A stretch of DNA of 64,000 bases, from contig CANOQG010000001.1 in the NCBI GenBank assembly GCA_947568835.1, positions 1 to 64,000 of the forward strand, given 5' to 3'. Below, in pieces: positions 48,601-62,400 of this stretch. The notes below the pieces were generated by a model. The model was not told where the DNA came from, searched no databases, and saw only the letters and a list, made by a program, of their open reading frames with translations. The DNA comes from Protonemura montana (taxonomy: Eukaryota > Arthropoda > Insecta > Plecoptera > Nemouridae). Numbering within the stretch: position 1 is the stretch's first letter; every line of letters starts with the position of its first letter. The translations under genes and the position numbers were made by a program.

Positions 48601-50346
48601 GACGCTCCAAACACCCTGCCTTAGTAGCCAGACGCTCCACACACTCTTCCTCGCTAGCCAGACGCTCCAGACGCTCTGCTTCGCTAGACAGAAGCTCCAG
48701 AAACTTTGCCTCGCTAGCAGGACGCCGCAAACACTCTGCCTCGCTAGCCAGACGCTCCAGACACTGCCTAACTAGCCAGAAACTCCAGACACTCTGCCAT
48801 GCTAGCCAGTCGCTCCAGACACTCTGCCTAGCTATCAAGACAATCCGGGCACTCCGACTTGCTTCCCAGATTCTCCAGACACTCTGCCTCGCAGGCCAGA
48901 CGTTCCAGACACTCTGCCTTAGTAGCCAGACGCTCCAGAAACTCTGCTACGCTAGCCAGACGCTCCAAACACTCTGCCTCGCAAGCCGGGTGCTCCAGAC
49001 ACTCTGGCTCGCAAGCCGGGCACTCCAGACACTCTGCCTAGCTACCAAGGCGTTCCAGGCACTCTGCCATGCTGGCCAGTCGCTCCAGACACTCTGCCTC
49101 GCTAGCCAGACGCCCTAGACACTCTGACCCGCTACCCAGACGCTCCAGACACTCTGCCTCGCAAGCCGGGCGCTCCAGACACTCTGCCTCGCTAGCCAGT
49201 CGCTCCAGACGCTCTGCATAGCTACCAAGACGCTTCAGACACGCTGCCTCTTAAGCCAGGCACTCCAGACTCTCTGCCTCGCTAGCCAGACGCCCCAGAC
49301 ACTCTGCCTTGCTTCCCAGATTCTCCAGACACTCTGCCTCTCAGGCCAGACGCTCCAGACACTCTGCCTTAGTAGCCAGACGCTCCAGACACTCTGCTAC
49401 GCTAGCCAGACGCTCCAAACACTCTGCCTCGCAAGCCAGGTGCTCCAGACACTCTGCCTTGCTAGCCAGACGCTCCAGACACTCTGTCCCGCTACCCAGA
49501 CGCTCCAGACACTCTGCCTCGCAAGCTGGGCCTAGCCAGACGCTCCAGACGCTCTGCCCCGCTACCCAGACGCTCCAGACACTCTGCCTCGCAAGCCGGG
49601 CGCTCCAGACACTCTGCTTCGCTAGCCAGACGCTCCAGATATTTTGCCTCGCTAGCCAGACTCCTCAGACACTCTGCCTTGCTACCTAGTCGCTCCGGAC
49701 ACTCTGCCTTGCTTCCCAGATACTCCAGACACTCTGCCTCGCAAGCCAGACGCTTCAGACTCTCTGCATTAGCAGCTAGACGCCCCAGACACTTTGCCTT
49801 GCTACCCAGACGCTCCAGACAATCTGCCTCGCAAGCCGGGCACTCCAGACACTTTGCCTTGCACGCCGGGCGCTCCAGACACACTGCTTAGCAAGCCAGA
49901 CGCCCCAGACACTTTGCCTTGCTACCCAGACGCTCCAGACAATCTGCCTCGCAAGCCAGACGCTCCAGTCACTCTGCCATGCTGGCCAATCGCTCCAGAC
50001 ACTCTGCCTCGAGAGCCAGACTCTCCAGACATTCTGCATAGCTACCAAGACGCTTCAGACACGCTGCCTCTTAAACCAGGCACTCCAGGCTCTCTGTCTC
50101 GCTAGCGAGACGCCCCAGACACTCTGCCTTGCTTCCCAGATGCTCCAGACACTCTGCCTCGCAAGCCAGACGCTCCAGACATTCTGCCTTAGTAGCCAGA
50201 CGCTCCAGACTCTCTGCCATGCTGGCCAGTCACTCCAGACACTCTGCCTCGCTAGCCAGACGCCCTAGACAGTCTGCCCCGGTACCCAGACGCTCCAGAC
50301 ACTCTGCCTCGCAAGCCGGGCGCTCCAGACACTCTGCTTCGCTAGC
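44010..50346. repeat. 3,158-bp tandem duplication
   Basis: Unit 1 is about 44010-47167 and unit 2 about 47168-50325. Anchors are 44030/47188, 44833/47991, 45701/48859, 46151/49309 and 46971/50129. Across the ~1.1-kb stretch 44833-45960 against 47991-49118 the translations differ at a single residue, so the copy is very recent. Confidence 0.93.
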
Positions 50347-53300
50347 CAGACTCCTCAGACACTCTGCCTTGCTACCCAGATTCTCCAGACACTCTGCCTC
50401 GCTAGCCAGACGCTCCAGACACTCTTCCCCGCTACCCAGACGTTCCAGACACTCTGCCTCGCAAGCCGGGCGCTCCAGACACTCTGCCTCGCTAGCCAGA
50501 CGTTCCAGACACTCTGCTTCGCTAGCCAGACGCTCGAGAAACTTTGCCTCGCTAGCCAGACGCCTTAGACACTCTGCCTTGCTACCCAGTCGCTCCTGAC
50601 AATCTGCCTCGCAAGCCGGGCGCTCCTGACACTCGGCCTCGCTAGCCAGACGCTCCAGACACTCTGCCTTAGTAGCCAGATGCTCCAAACACACTTTCTC
50701 GCTAGCCAGACGCTCCAGACACTCTGCTTCGCTAGCCAGACGCTCCAGATATTTTGCCTCGCTAGCCAGACTCCTCAGACACTCTGCCTTGCTACCTAGT
50801 CGCTCCGAACACTCTGCCTTGCTTCCCAGATACTCCAGACACTCTGCCTCACAAGCCAGACGCTTCAAACTCTCTGCATTAGCAGCCAGACGCCCCAGAC
50901 ACTTTGCCTTGCTACCCAGACGCTCCAGACAATCTGCCTCGCAAGCCGGGCACTCCAGACACTTTGCCTCGCACGCCGGGCGCTCCAGACACACTGCTTA
51001 GAAAGCCAGACGCCCCAGACACTTTGCCTTGCTACCCAGACGCTCCAGACAATCTGCCTCGCAAGCCAGACGCTCCAGTCACTCTGCCATGCTGGCCAAT
51101 CGCTCCAGACACTCTGCCTCGCTAGCCAGACTCTCCAGACATTCTGCATAGCTACCAAGACGCTTCAGACACGCTGCCTCTTAAACCAGGCACTCCAGGC
51201 TCTCTGTCTCGCTAGCGAGACGCCCCAGACACTCTGCCTTGCTTCCCAGATGCTCCAGACACTCTGCCTCGCAAGCCAGACGCTCCAGATATTCTGCCTT
51301 AGTAGCCAGACGCTCCAGACACTCTGCTTCGCTAGCCAGACGCTCCAGAAACTCTGCCCGCAACCGGGCGCTTCAGACACTCTGCCTCGCAAGCCGGGCG
51401 CTCCAGACACTCTGACTAGCAAGCAAGACGCTCCAGGCACTCTGCCATGCTGGCCAGTCGCTCCAGACACTCTGCCTCGCTTGCCAGACGCACTAGACAC
51501 TCTGCCCCGCTACCCAGACGCTCCAGACACGCTGCCTCGCAACCGGACACTTCAGACTCTCGGCCTCGCTAGCCAGACACCCTAAACACTCTGCCTTGCT
51601 TCCCGGACGCTCCAGACACTCTGGCTCGCAAGCCGGGCACTCCAGACACTCTGCCTCGCAAGCCGGGCGCTCCAGACACTCTGCTTAGCAAGCAAGACGC
51701 TCCAGGCACTCTGCCATGCTGGCCAGTCGCTCCAGACACTCTGCCTCGCTAGCCAGACGCCCTAGACACTTTGCCCCGGTACCCAGACGCTCCAGACACT
51801 CTGCCTTGCAAGCCGGGCGCTCCAGACACTCTGCTTCGCTAGCTAGACGCTCCAGACACTCTGCCTTAGTAGCCAGACGCTCCAGTTACTCTTCCTCGCT
51901 AGCCAGACGCTCAAGACACTTTGCTTCGCTAGCCAGACGCTCCAGACACTAAGCCTTGCTACCCAGTCGCTCCTGACACTCTGCCTCGCAAGCTGTGCTT
52001 TCCAGACTCTCTGCCTCGCGAGCCAGGCACTCCAAACACTCTTCCTTGCTAGCCAGTCGCTCCGGACACTCTGCCTCGCTAGCAAGACGCTCCAGAAACT
52101 CTGCTTCGCTATCCAGACGCTCTAGACACTCTGCCATGCTAGCCAGTCGCTCCAGACACTCTGCCTCGCTAGCCAGACGCCCTAGACACTCTGACCCGCT
52201 ACCCAGACGCTCCAGACACTCTGCCTCGCTAGCCAGACGCTCCAGACACTCTGCCTTAGTAGCCAGACCCTCCAGACACTCTTTCTCGCTAGCCAGACGC
52301 TCCAGACACTCTGCTTCGCGAGCCAGACGCTCCAGAAACTTTGCCTCGCTAGCCAGACGCCTCAGACACTCTGCCTTGCTACCCAGACGCTCCGGACACT
52401 CTGCCTCCGTAGTAACACGCTCCAGACCTTCAGCTTTGCTAGCTATGCGTTCCAGTCACTCTTCGTAGCTACCAAGACGCTCCAGAAACTCTGCCTTGCT
52501 ACCCAGACGCTCAAAGCACTCTGCCATGCTGGCCAGTCGCTCCAGACACTCTGCCTCGCTAGCCAGTCGCTTCAGACACTCTGCATAGCTACCAAGACGC
52601 TCCAGACACGCTGCCTCGCAAGCCGGGCACTTCAGACTCTCTGCCTTGCTAGCCAGACACCCTAGACACTCTGCCTTGCTTCCCGGACGCTCCAGACACT
52701 CTGGCTCGCAAGCCGGGCACTCCAGACACTCTGCCCCTCAAGGCGGGCGCTCCAGACACTTTGCCACGCTAGTCAGGCGTTCCAGTCACTCTTCCTTGCT
52801 GGCCAGACGCTACATACACTCTCCTTTAATAGCAAGACGCTCCAGACACTCTCCCTCGGTACCAAGACGCTCCAGACACGCTGCCTGGAAAGCCGGGCTC
52901 TCCAAACACTCTGCCTCGCTAGCCAGAAGCCCCAGACACTTTGCCTTGCTACCCAGACGCTCCAGACAATCTGCCTCGCAAGCCAGACGCTCCAGACACT
53001 CTGCCTCGCTAGCCAGACGCCCTAGACAATCTGTTCCGCTACCCAGACGCTCCAAACACCCTGCCTTAGTAGCCAGACGCTCCACACACTCTTCCTCGCT
53101 AGCCAGACGCTCCAGACGCTCTGCTTCGCTAGACAGAAGCTCCAGAAACTTTGCCTCGCTAGCAGGACGCCGCAAACACTCTGCCTCGCTAGCCAGACGC
53201 TCCAGACACTGCCTCGCAGGCCAGACGCTCCAGACACTCTGCCTTAGTAGCCAGACGCTCCAGACACTCTGCTACGCTAGCCAGACGCTCCAAACACTCT

Positions 53301-56300
53301 GCCTCGCAAGCCGGGTGCTCCAGACACTCTGGCTCGCAAGCCGGGCACTCCAGACACTCTGCCTAGCTACCAGGCGTTCCAGGCACTCTGCCATGCTGGC
53401 CAGTCGCTCCAGACACTCTGCCTCGCTAGCCAGACGCCCTAGACACTCTGACCCGCTACCCAGACGCTCCAGACACTCTGCCTCGCAAGCCGGGCGCTCC
53501 AGACACTCTGCCTCGCTAGCCAGTCGCTCCAGACGCTCTGCATAGCTACCAAGACGCTTCAGACACGCTGCCTCTTAAGCCAGGCACTCCAGACTCTCTG
53601 CCTCGCTAGCCAGACGCCCCAGACACTCTGCCTTGCTTCCCAGATTCTCCAGACACTCTGCCTCTCAGGCCAGACGCTCCAGACACTGTGCCTTAGTAGC
53701 CAGACGCTCCAGACACTCTGCTACGCTAGCCAGACGCTCCAAACACTCTGCCTCGCAAGCCAGGTGCTCCAGACACTCTGCCTTGCTAGCCAGACGCTCC
53801 AGACACTCTGTCCCGCTACCCAGACGCTCCAGACACTCTGCCTCGCAAGCCGGGCCTAGCCAGACGCTCCAGACACTCTGCCCCGCTACCCAGACGCTCC
53901 AGACACTCTCCCTCGCAAGCCGGGCGCTCCAGACACTCTGCTTCGCTAGCCAGACGCTCCAGATATTTTGCCTCGCTAGCCAGACTCCTCAGACACTCTG
54001 CCTTGCTACCTAGTCGCTCCGGACACTCTGCCTTGCTTCCCAGATACTCCAGACACTCTGCCTCGCAAGCCAGACGCTTCAGACTCTCTGCATTAGCAGC
54101 CAGACGCCCCAGACACTTTGCCTTGCTACCCAGACGCTCCAGACAATCTGCCTCGCAAGCCGGGCACTCCAGACACTTTGCCTTGCGCGCTGGGCGCTCC
54201 AGACACACTGCTTAGCAAGCCAGACGCCCCAGACACTTTGCCTTGCTACCCAGACGCTCCAGACAATCTGCCTCGCAAGCCAGACGCTCCAGTCACTCTG
54301 CCATGCTGGCCAATCGCTCCAGACACTCTGCCTCGCTAGCCAGACTCTCCAGACATTCTGCATAGCTACCAAGACGCTTCAGACACGCTGCCTCTTAAAC
54401 CAGGCACTCCAGGCTCTCTGTCTCGCTAGCGAGACGCCCCAGACACTCTGCCTTGCTTCCCAGATGCTCCAGACACTCTGCCTCGCAAGCCAGACGCTCC
54501 GGACATTCTGCCTTAGTAGCCAGACGCTCCAGACTCTCGGCCTCGCTAGCCAGACACCCTAGACACTCTGCCTTGCTTCCCGGACGCTCCAGACACTCTG
54601 GCTCGCAAGCCGGGCACTCCAGACACTCTGCCTCGCAAGCCGGGCGCTCCAGACACTCTGCTTAGCAAGCAAGACGCTCCAGGCACTCTGCCATGCTGGC
54701 CAGTCGCTCCAGACACTCTGCCTCGCTAGCCAGACGCCCTAGACACTTTGCCCCGGTACCCAGACGCTCCAGACACTCTGCCTTGCAAGCCGGGCGCTCC
54801 AGACACTCTGCTTCGCTAGCTAGACGCTCCAGACACTCTGCCTTAGTAGCCAGACGCTCCAGTTACTCTTCCTCGCTAGCCAGACGCTCAAGACACTCTG
54901 CTTCGCTAGCCAGACGCTCCAGACACTAAGCCTTGCTACCCAGTCGCTCCTGACACTCTGCCTCGCAAGCTGTGCTTTCCAGACTCTCTGCCTCGCGAGC
55001 CAGGCACTCCAAACACTCTTTCTTGCTAGCCAGTCGCTCCGGACACTCTGCCTCGCTAGCAAGACGCTCCAGAAACTCTGCTTCGCTATCCAGACGCTCT
55101 AAACACTCTGCCATGCTAGCCAGTCGCTCCAGACACTCTGCCTCGCTAGCCAGACGCCCTAGACACTCTGACCCGCTACCCAGACGCTCCAGACACTCTG
55201 CCTCGCTAGCCAGACGCTGCAGACACTCTGCCTTAGTAGCCAGACCCTCCAGACCCTCTTTCTCGCTAGCCAGACGCTCCAGACACTCTGCTTCGCGAGC
55301 CAGACGCTCCAGAAACTTTGCCTCGCTAGCCAGACGCCTCAGACACTCTGCCTTGCTACCCAGACGCTCCGGACACTCTGCCTCCGTAGTAACACGCTCC
55401 AGACCTTCAGCTTTGCTAGCTATGCGTTCCAGTCACTCTTCGTAGCTACCAAGACGCTCCAGAAACTCTGCCTTGCTACCCAGACTCTCAAAGCACTCTG
55501 CCATGCTGGCCAGTCGCTCCAGACACTCTGCCTCGCTAGCCAGTCGCTTCAGACACTCTGCATAGCTACCAAGACGCTCCAGACACGCTGCCTCGCAAGC
55601 CGGGCACTTCAGACTCTCTGCCTTGCTAGCCAGACACCCTAGACACTCTGCCTTGCTTCCCGGACGCTCCAGACACTCTGGCTCGCAAGCCGGGCACTCC
55701 AGACACTCTGCCTCTCAGGCCGGGCGCTCCAGACACTCTGCCTCGCTAGCCAGAAGCCCTAGACACTCTGACCCGCTACCCAGACGCTACAGACACTCTT
55801 CCTCGCAAGCCGGGCGCTCCAGACACTCTACCTCGCTGGCCAGACGCTCCAGACACTCTGCTTCGCTAGCCAAACGCTCCAGAAACTTTGCCTCGCTACC
55901 AGCACGCTACAGACACTCTGCCCCTCAAGGCGGGCGCTCCAGACACTTTGCCACGCTAGTCAGGCGTTCCAGTCACTCTTCCTTGCTGGCCAGACGCTAC
56001 ATACACTCTCCTTCAATAGCAGGACGCTCCAGACACTCTCCCTCGGTACCAAGACGCTCCAATCACGCTGCCTGGAAAGCCGGGCTCTCCAAACACTCTG
56101 CCTCGCTAGCCAGAAGCCCCAGACACTTTGCCTTGCTACCCAGACGCTCCAGACAATCTGCCTCGCAAGCCAGACGCTCCAGACACTCTGCCTCGCTAGC
56201 CAGACGCCCTAGACAATCTGTTCCGCTACCCAGACGCTCCAAACACCCTGCCTTAGTAGCCAGACGCTCCACACACTCTTCCTCGCTAGCCAGACGCTCC

Positions 56301-56400
56301 AGACGCTCTGCTTCGCTAGACAGAAGCTCCAGAAACTTTGCCTCGCTAGCAGGACGCCGCAAACACTCTGCCTCGCTAGCCAGACGCTCCAGACACTGCC
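49180..56400. repeat. 7.2-kb block duplicated at -10,790 bp (copy 2)
   Basis: This is the partner of 38390-45610. The match stops at about 56391, where copy 1 continues into a CTAACTAGCC monomer and this copy into GCCTCGCAGG. Confidence 0.9.
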
Positions 56401-59400
56401 TCGCAGGCCAGACGCTCCAGACACTCTGCCTTAGTAGCCAGACGCTCCAGACACTCTGCTACGCTAGCCAGACGCTCCAAACACTCTGCCTCGCAAGCCG
56501 GGTGCTCCAGACACTCTGGCTCGCAAGCCGGGCACTCCAGACACTCTGCCTAGCTACCAGGCGTTCCAGGCACTCTGCCATGCTGGCCAGTCGCTCCAGA
56601 CACTCTGCCTCGCTAGCCAGACGCCCTAGACACTCTGACCCGCTACCCAGACGCTCCAGACACTCTGCCTCGCAAGCCGGGCGCTCCAGACACTCTGCCT
56701 CGCTAGCCAGTCGCTCCAGACGCTCTGCATAGCTACCAAGACGCTTCAGACACGCTGCCTCTTAAGCCAGGCACTCCAGACTCTCTGCCTCGCTAGCCAG
56801 ACGCCCCAGACACTCTGCCTTGCTTCCCAGATTCTCCAGACACTCTGCCTCTCAGGCCAGACGCTCCAGACACTCTGCCTTAGTAGCCAGACGCTCCAGA
56901 CACTCTGCTACGCTAGCCAGACGCTCCAAACACTCTGCCTCGCAAGCCAGGTGCTCCAGACACTCTGCCTTGCTAGCCAGACGCTCCAGACACTCTGTCC
57001 CGCTACCCAGACGCTCCAGACACTCTGCCTCGCAAGCCGGGCCTAGCCAGACGCTCCAGACACTCTGCCCCGCTACCCAGACGCTCCAGACACTCTCCCT
57101 CGCAAGCCGGGCGCTCCAGACACTCTGCTTCGCTAGCCAGACGCTCCAGATATTTTGCCTCGCTTGCCAGACTCCTCAGACACTCTGCCTTGCTACCTAG
57201 TCGCTCCGGACACTCTGCCTTGCTTCCCAGATACTCCAGACACTCTGCCTCGCAAGCCAGACGCTTCAGACTCTCTGCATTAGCAGCCAGACGCCCCAGA
57301 CACTTTGCCTTGCTACCCAGACGCTCCAGACAATCTGCCTCGCAAGCCGGGCACTCCAGACACTTTGCCTTGCACGCCGGGCGCTCCAGACACACTGCTT
57401 AGCAAGCCAGACGCCCCAGACACTTTGCCTTGCTACCCAGACGCTCCAGACAATCTGCCTCGCAAGCCAGACGCTCCAGTCACTCTGCCATGCTGGCCAA
57501 TCGCTCCAGACACTCTGCCTCGCTAGCCAGACTCTCCAGACATTCTGCATAGCTACCAAGACGCTTCAGACACGCTGCCTCTTAAATCAGGCACTCCAGG
57601 CTCTCTGTCTCGCTAGCGAGACGCCCCAGACACTCTGCCTTGCTTCCCAGACGCTCCAGACACTCTGCCTCGCAAGCCAGACGCTCCAGACATTCTGCCT
57701 TAGTAGCCAGACGCTCCAGACTCTCGGCCTCGCTAGCCAGACACCCTAAACACTCTGCCTTGCTTCCCGGACGCTCCAGACACTCTGGCTCGCAAGCCGG
57801 GCACTCCAGACACTCTGCCTCGCAAGCCGGGCGCTCCAGACACTCTGCTTAGCAAGCAAGACGCTCCAGGCACTCTGCCATGCTGGCCAGTCGCTCCAGA
57901 CACTCTGCCTCGCTAGCCAGACGCCCTAGACACTTTGCCCCGGTACCCAGACGCTCCAGACACTCTGCCTTGCAAGCCGGGCGCTCCAGACACTCTGCTT
58001 CGCTAGCTAGACGCTCCAGACACTCTGCCTTAGTAGCCAGACGCTCCAGTTACTCTTCCTCGCTAGCCAGACGCTCAAGACACTCTGCTTCGCTAGCCAG
58101 ACGCTCCAGACACTAAGCCTTGCTACCCAGTCGCTCCTGACACTCTGCCTCGCAAGCTGTGCTTTCCAGACTCTCTGCCTCGCAAGCCAGGCACTCCAAA
58201 CACTCTTCCTTGCTAGCCAGTCGCTCCGGACACTCTGCCTCGCTAGCAAGACGCTCCAGAAACTCTGCTTCGCTATCCAGACGCTCTAGACACTCTGCCA
58301 TGCTAGCCAGTCGCTCCAGACACTCTGCCTCGCTAGCCAGACGCCCTAGACACTCTGACCCGCTACCCAGACGCTCCAGACACTCTGCCTCGCTAGCCAG
58401 ACGCTGCAGACACTCTGCCTTAGTAGCCAGACCCTCCAGACACTCTTTCTCGCTAGCCAGACGCTCCAGACACTCTGCTTCGCGAGCCAGACGCTCCAGA
58501 AACTTTGCCTCGCTAGTCAGGCGTTCCAGTCACTCTTCATTGCTGGCCAGACGCTACATACACTCTCCTTTAATAGCAAGACGCTCCAAACACTCTCCCT
58601 CGGTACCAAGACGCTCCAGACACGCTGCCTGGAAAGCCGGGCTCTCCAAACACTCTGCCTCGCTAGCCAGAAGCCCCAGACACTTTGCCTTGCTACCCAG
58701 ACGCTCCAGACAATCTGCCTCGCAAGCCAGACGCTCCAGACACTCTGCCTCGCTAGCCAGACGCCCTAGACAATCTGTTCCGCTACCCAGACGCTCCAAA
58801 CACCCTGCCTTAGTAGCCAGACGCTCCACACACTCTTCCTCGCTAGCCAGACGCTCCAGACGCTCTGCTTCGCTAGACAGAAGCTCCAGAAACTTTGCCT
58901 CGCTAGCAGGACGCCGCAAACACTCTGCCTCGCTAGCCAGACGCTCCAGACACTGCCTCACTAGCCAGAAACTCCAGACACTCTGCCATGCTAGCCAGTC
59001 GCTCCAGACACTCTGCCTAGCTATCACGACGCTCCAGACTCTCCGACTTGCTTCCCAGATTCTCCAGACACTCTGCCTCGCAAGCCGGGTGCTCCAGACA
59101 CTCTGGCTCGCAAGCCGGGCACTCCAGACACTCTGCCTAGCTACCAATGCGTTCCAGGCACTCTGCCATGCTGGCCAGTCGCTCCAGACACTCTGCCTCG
59201 CTAGCCAGACGCCCTAGACACTCTGACCCGCTACCCAGACGTTCCAGACACTCTGCCTCGCAAGCCGGGCGCTCCAGACACTCTGCCTCGCTAGCCAGTC
59301 GCTCCAGACGCTCTGCATAGCTACCAAGACGCTTCAGACACGCTGCCTCTTAAGCCAGGCACTCCAGACTCTCTGCCTTGCTAGCCAGACGCCCCAGACA

Positions 59401-62400
59401 CTCTGCCTTGCTTCCCAGATTCTCCAGACACTCTGCCTCTCAGGCCAGACGCTCCAGACACTCTGCCTTAGTAGCCAGACGCTCCAGACACTCTGCTACG
59501 CTAGCCAGACGCTCCAAACACTCTGCCTCGCAAGCCGGGCCTAGCCAGACGCTCCAGACACTCTGCCCCGCTACCCAGACGCTCCAGACACTCTGCCTCG
59601 CAAGCCGGGCGCTCCAGACACTCTGCCTCGCTAGCCAGACGTTCCAGACACTCTGCTTCGCTAGCCAGACGCTCGAGAAACTTTGCCTCGCTTGCCAGAC
59701 GCCTCAGACACTATCTCTTGCTACCCAGTCGCTCCTGACAATCTGCCTCGCAAGCCGGGCGCTCCAGACACTCTGCCTCGCAAGCCAGACATTCCAGACA
59801 CTCTGCCTTAGTAGCCAGATGCTCCAGACACTCTTTCTCGCTAGCCAGACGCTCCAGACACTCTGCTTCGCTAGCCAGACGCTCCAGATATTTTGCCTCG
59901 CAAGCCAGACGCTTCAGACTCTCTGCATTAGCAGCCAGACGCCCCAGACACTTTGCCTTGCTACCCAGACGCTCCAGACAATCTGCCTCGCAAGCCGGGC
60001 ACTCCAGACACTCTGCCTCGCACGCCGGGCGCTCCAGACACACTGCTTAGCAAGCCAGACGCCCCAGACACTTTGCCTTGCTACCCAGACGCTCCAGACA
60101 ATCTGCCTTGCAAGCCAGACGCTTCAGACTCTCTGCATTAGCAGCCAGACGCCCCAGACACTTTGCCTTGCTACCCAGTCGCTCCAGACACTCTGCCTCG
60201 CTAGCCAGACGCCCTAGACACTCTGACCCGCTACCCAGACGCTCCAGACACTCTGCCTCGCTAGCCAGACGCTGCAGACACTCTGCCTTAGTAGCCAGAC
60301 CCTCCAGACACTCTTTCTCGCTAGCCAGACGCTCCAGACACTCTGCTTCGCGAGCCAGACGCTCCAGAAACTTTGCCTCGCTAGCCAGACGCCTCAGACA
60401 CTCTGCCTTGCTACCCAGACGCTCCGGACACTCTGCCTCCGTAGTAACACGCTCCAGACCTTCAGCTTTGCTAGCTATGCGTTCCAGTCACTCTTCGTAG
60501 CTACCAAGACGCTCCAGAAACTCTGCCTTGCTACCCAGACGCTCAAAGCACTCTGCCATGCTGGCCAGTCGCTCCAGACACTCTGCCTCGCTAGCCAGTC
60601 GCTTCAGACACTCTGCATAGCTACCAAGACGCTCCAGACACGCTGCCTCGCAAGCCGGGCACTTCAGACTCTCTGCCTTGCTAGCCAGACACCCTAGACA
60701 CTCTGCCTTGCTTCCCGGACGCTCCAGACACTCTGGCTCGCAAGCCGGGCACTCCAGACACTCTGCCTCTCAGGCCGGGCGCTCCAGACACTCTGCCTCG
60801 CTAGCCAGAAGCCCTAGACACTCTGACCCGCTACCCAGACGCTACAGACACTCTTCCTCGCAAGCCGGGCGCTCCAGACACTCTACCTCGCTGGCCAGAC
60901 GCTCCAGACACTCTGCTTCGCTAGCCAAACGCTCCAGAAACTTTGCCTCGCTACCAGCACGCTACAGACACTCTGCCCCTCAAGGCGGGCGCTCCAGACA
61001 CTTTGCCACGCTAGTCAGGCGTTCCAGTCACTCTTCCTTGCTGGCCAGACGCTACATACACTCTCCTTCAATAGCAGGACGCTCCAGACACTCTCCCTCG
61101 GTACCAAGACGCTCCAATCACGCTGCCTGGAAAGCCGGGCTCTCCAAACACTCTGCCTCGCTAGCCAGAAGCCCCAGACACTTTGCCTTGCTACCCAGAC
61201 GCTCCAGACAATCTGCCTCGCAAGCCAGACGCTCCAGACACTCTGCCTCGCTAGCCAGACGCCCTAGACAATCTGTTCCGCTACCCAGACGCTCCAAACA
61301 CCCTGCCTTAGTAGCCAGACGCTCCACACACTCTTCCTCGCTAGCCAGACGCTCCAGACGCTCTGCTTCGCTAGACAGAAGCTCCAGAAACTTTGCCTCG
61401 CTAGCAGGACGCCGCAAACACTCTGCCTCGCTAGCCAGACGCTCCAGACACTGCCTCGCAGGCCAGACGCTCCAGACACTCTGCCTTAGTAGCCAGACGC
61501 TCCAGACACTCTGCTACGCTAGCCAGACGCTCCAAACACTCTGCCTCGCAAGCCGGGTGCTCCAGACACTCTGGCTCGCAAGCCGGGCACTCCAGACACT
61601 CTGCCTAGCTACCAGGCGTTCCAGGCACTCTGCCATGCTGGCCAGTCGCTCCAGACACTCTGCCTCGCTAGCCAGACGCCCTAGACACTCTGACCCGCTA
61701 CCCAGACGCTCCAGACACTCTGCCTCGCAAGCCGGGCGCTCCAGACACTCTGCCTCGCTAGCCAGTCGCTCCAGACGCTCTGCATAGCTACCAAGACGCT
61801 TCAGACACGCTGCCTCTTAAGCCAGGCACTCCAGACTCTCTGCCTCGCTAGCCAGACGCCCCAGACACTCTGCCTTGCTTCCCAGATTCTCCAGACACTC
61901 TGCCTCTCAGGCCAGACGCTCCAGACACTCTGCCTTAGTAGCCAGACGCTCCAGACACTCTGCTACGCTAGCCAGACGCTCCAAACACTCTGCCTCGCAA
62001 GCCAGGTGCTCCAGAAACTCTGCCTTGCTAGCCAGACGCTCCAGACACTCTGTCCCGCTACCCAGACGCTCCAGACACTCTGCCTCGCAAGCCGGGCCTA
62101 GCCAGACGCTCCAGACACTCTGCCCCGCTACCCAGACGCTCCAGACACTCTCCCTCGCAAGCCGGGCGCTCCAGACACTCTGCTTCGCTAGCCAGACGCT
62201 CCAGATATTTTGCCTCGCTTGCCAGACTCCTCAGACACTCTGCCTTGCTACCTAGTCGCTCCGGACACTCTGCCTTGCTTCCCAGATACTCCAGACACTC
62301 TGCCTCGCAAGCCAGACGCTTCAGACTCTCTGCATTAGCAGCCAGACGCCCCAGACACTTTGCCTTGCTACCCAGACGCTCCAGACAATCTGCCTCGCAA

